Shown piece after piece: positions 11,214-11,233 of a stretch of 11,233 bases of DNA. This DNA is from Nitrospirae bacterium RIFCSPLOW2_12_42_9. GTDB taxonomy: Bacteria; Nitrospirota; 9FT-COMBO-42-15; HDB-SIOI813. Below the pieces are notes generated by a model. It was not told the origin of the DNA. It saw nothing but the letters and a program-made list of their open reading frames with translations, and searched no databases. The position numbers and the translations under genes were made by a program. Numbering within the stretch: the stretch's first letter is position 1; every line of letters begins with the position of its first letter. The DNA lies in NCBI GenBank assembly GCA_001805205.1, contig MHER01000073.1:1-11233 (forward strand), read 5' to 3'.

Positions 11214-11233
11214 TTCAATATAAACTCATTAAA

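Overview
This 11.2 kb window is a moderately AT-rich bacterial chromosomal segment. Two lipoprotein signal peptides with lipoboxes, a TldD/TldE pair and strong sigma70-type promoters with Shine-Dalgarno sites suggest a Gram-negative bacterium. The mix of a Cam-type gamma carbonic anhydrase, a kelch lipoprotein, MNT-HEPN and DUF433/DUF5615 genes and a solo IS200-like element resembles environmental anaerobes such as Nitrospirota or Desulfobacterota. That placement is an impression; the window holds no rRNA or other phylogenetic marker.

Left part (1-1322, minus strand): a compact gene set read leftwards. It runs from a fused minimal nucleotidyltransferase-HEPN protein with a TTG start, through a small unrecognised protein, to the N-terminus of a superfamily 2 helicase of Cas3/DinG flavour that leaves the window. 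It is defence-like in composition, but its function cannot be fixed from what is visible.

Centre (1567-7594, plus strand): a strong promoter drives a seven-repeat kelch lipoprotein. A second strong promoter starts a tight four-gene run: a membrane-anchored or exported gamma carbonic anhydrase with the full Cam-type active site, thioredoxin reductase, and the two halves of the TldD/TldE metallopeptidase. This looks like the housekeeping core of the window.

Right part (7595-11233): accessory DNA. It holds tandem hairpins resembling an IS200/IS605-type end, a 48-residue ORF, an XRE regulator, a PEGA-like lipoprotein, a stand-alone SLOG/DprA-like Rossmann protein, and a DUF433-DUF5615 toxin-antitoxin pair with its own promoter and a candidate operator. 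After these come a complete IS200-like element with TnpA and structured ends, and a short PD-(D/E)XK nuclease-like gene.

No CRISPR array, tRNA or rRNA was seen. The best leads are the MNT-HEPN/small protein/helicase cluster, the start-codon-sequestering hairpin of the IS200 tnpA, and the hairpin pair after tldE that may be an orphan transposon end.
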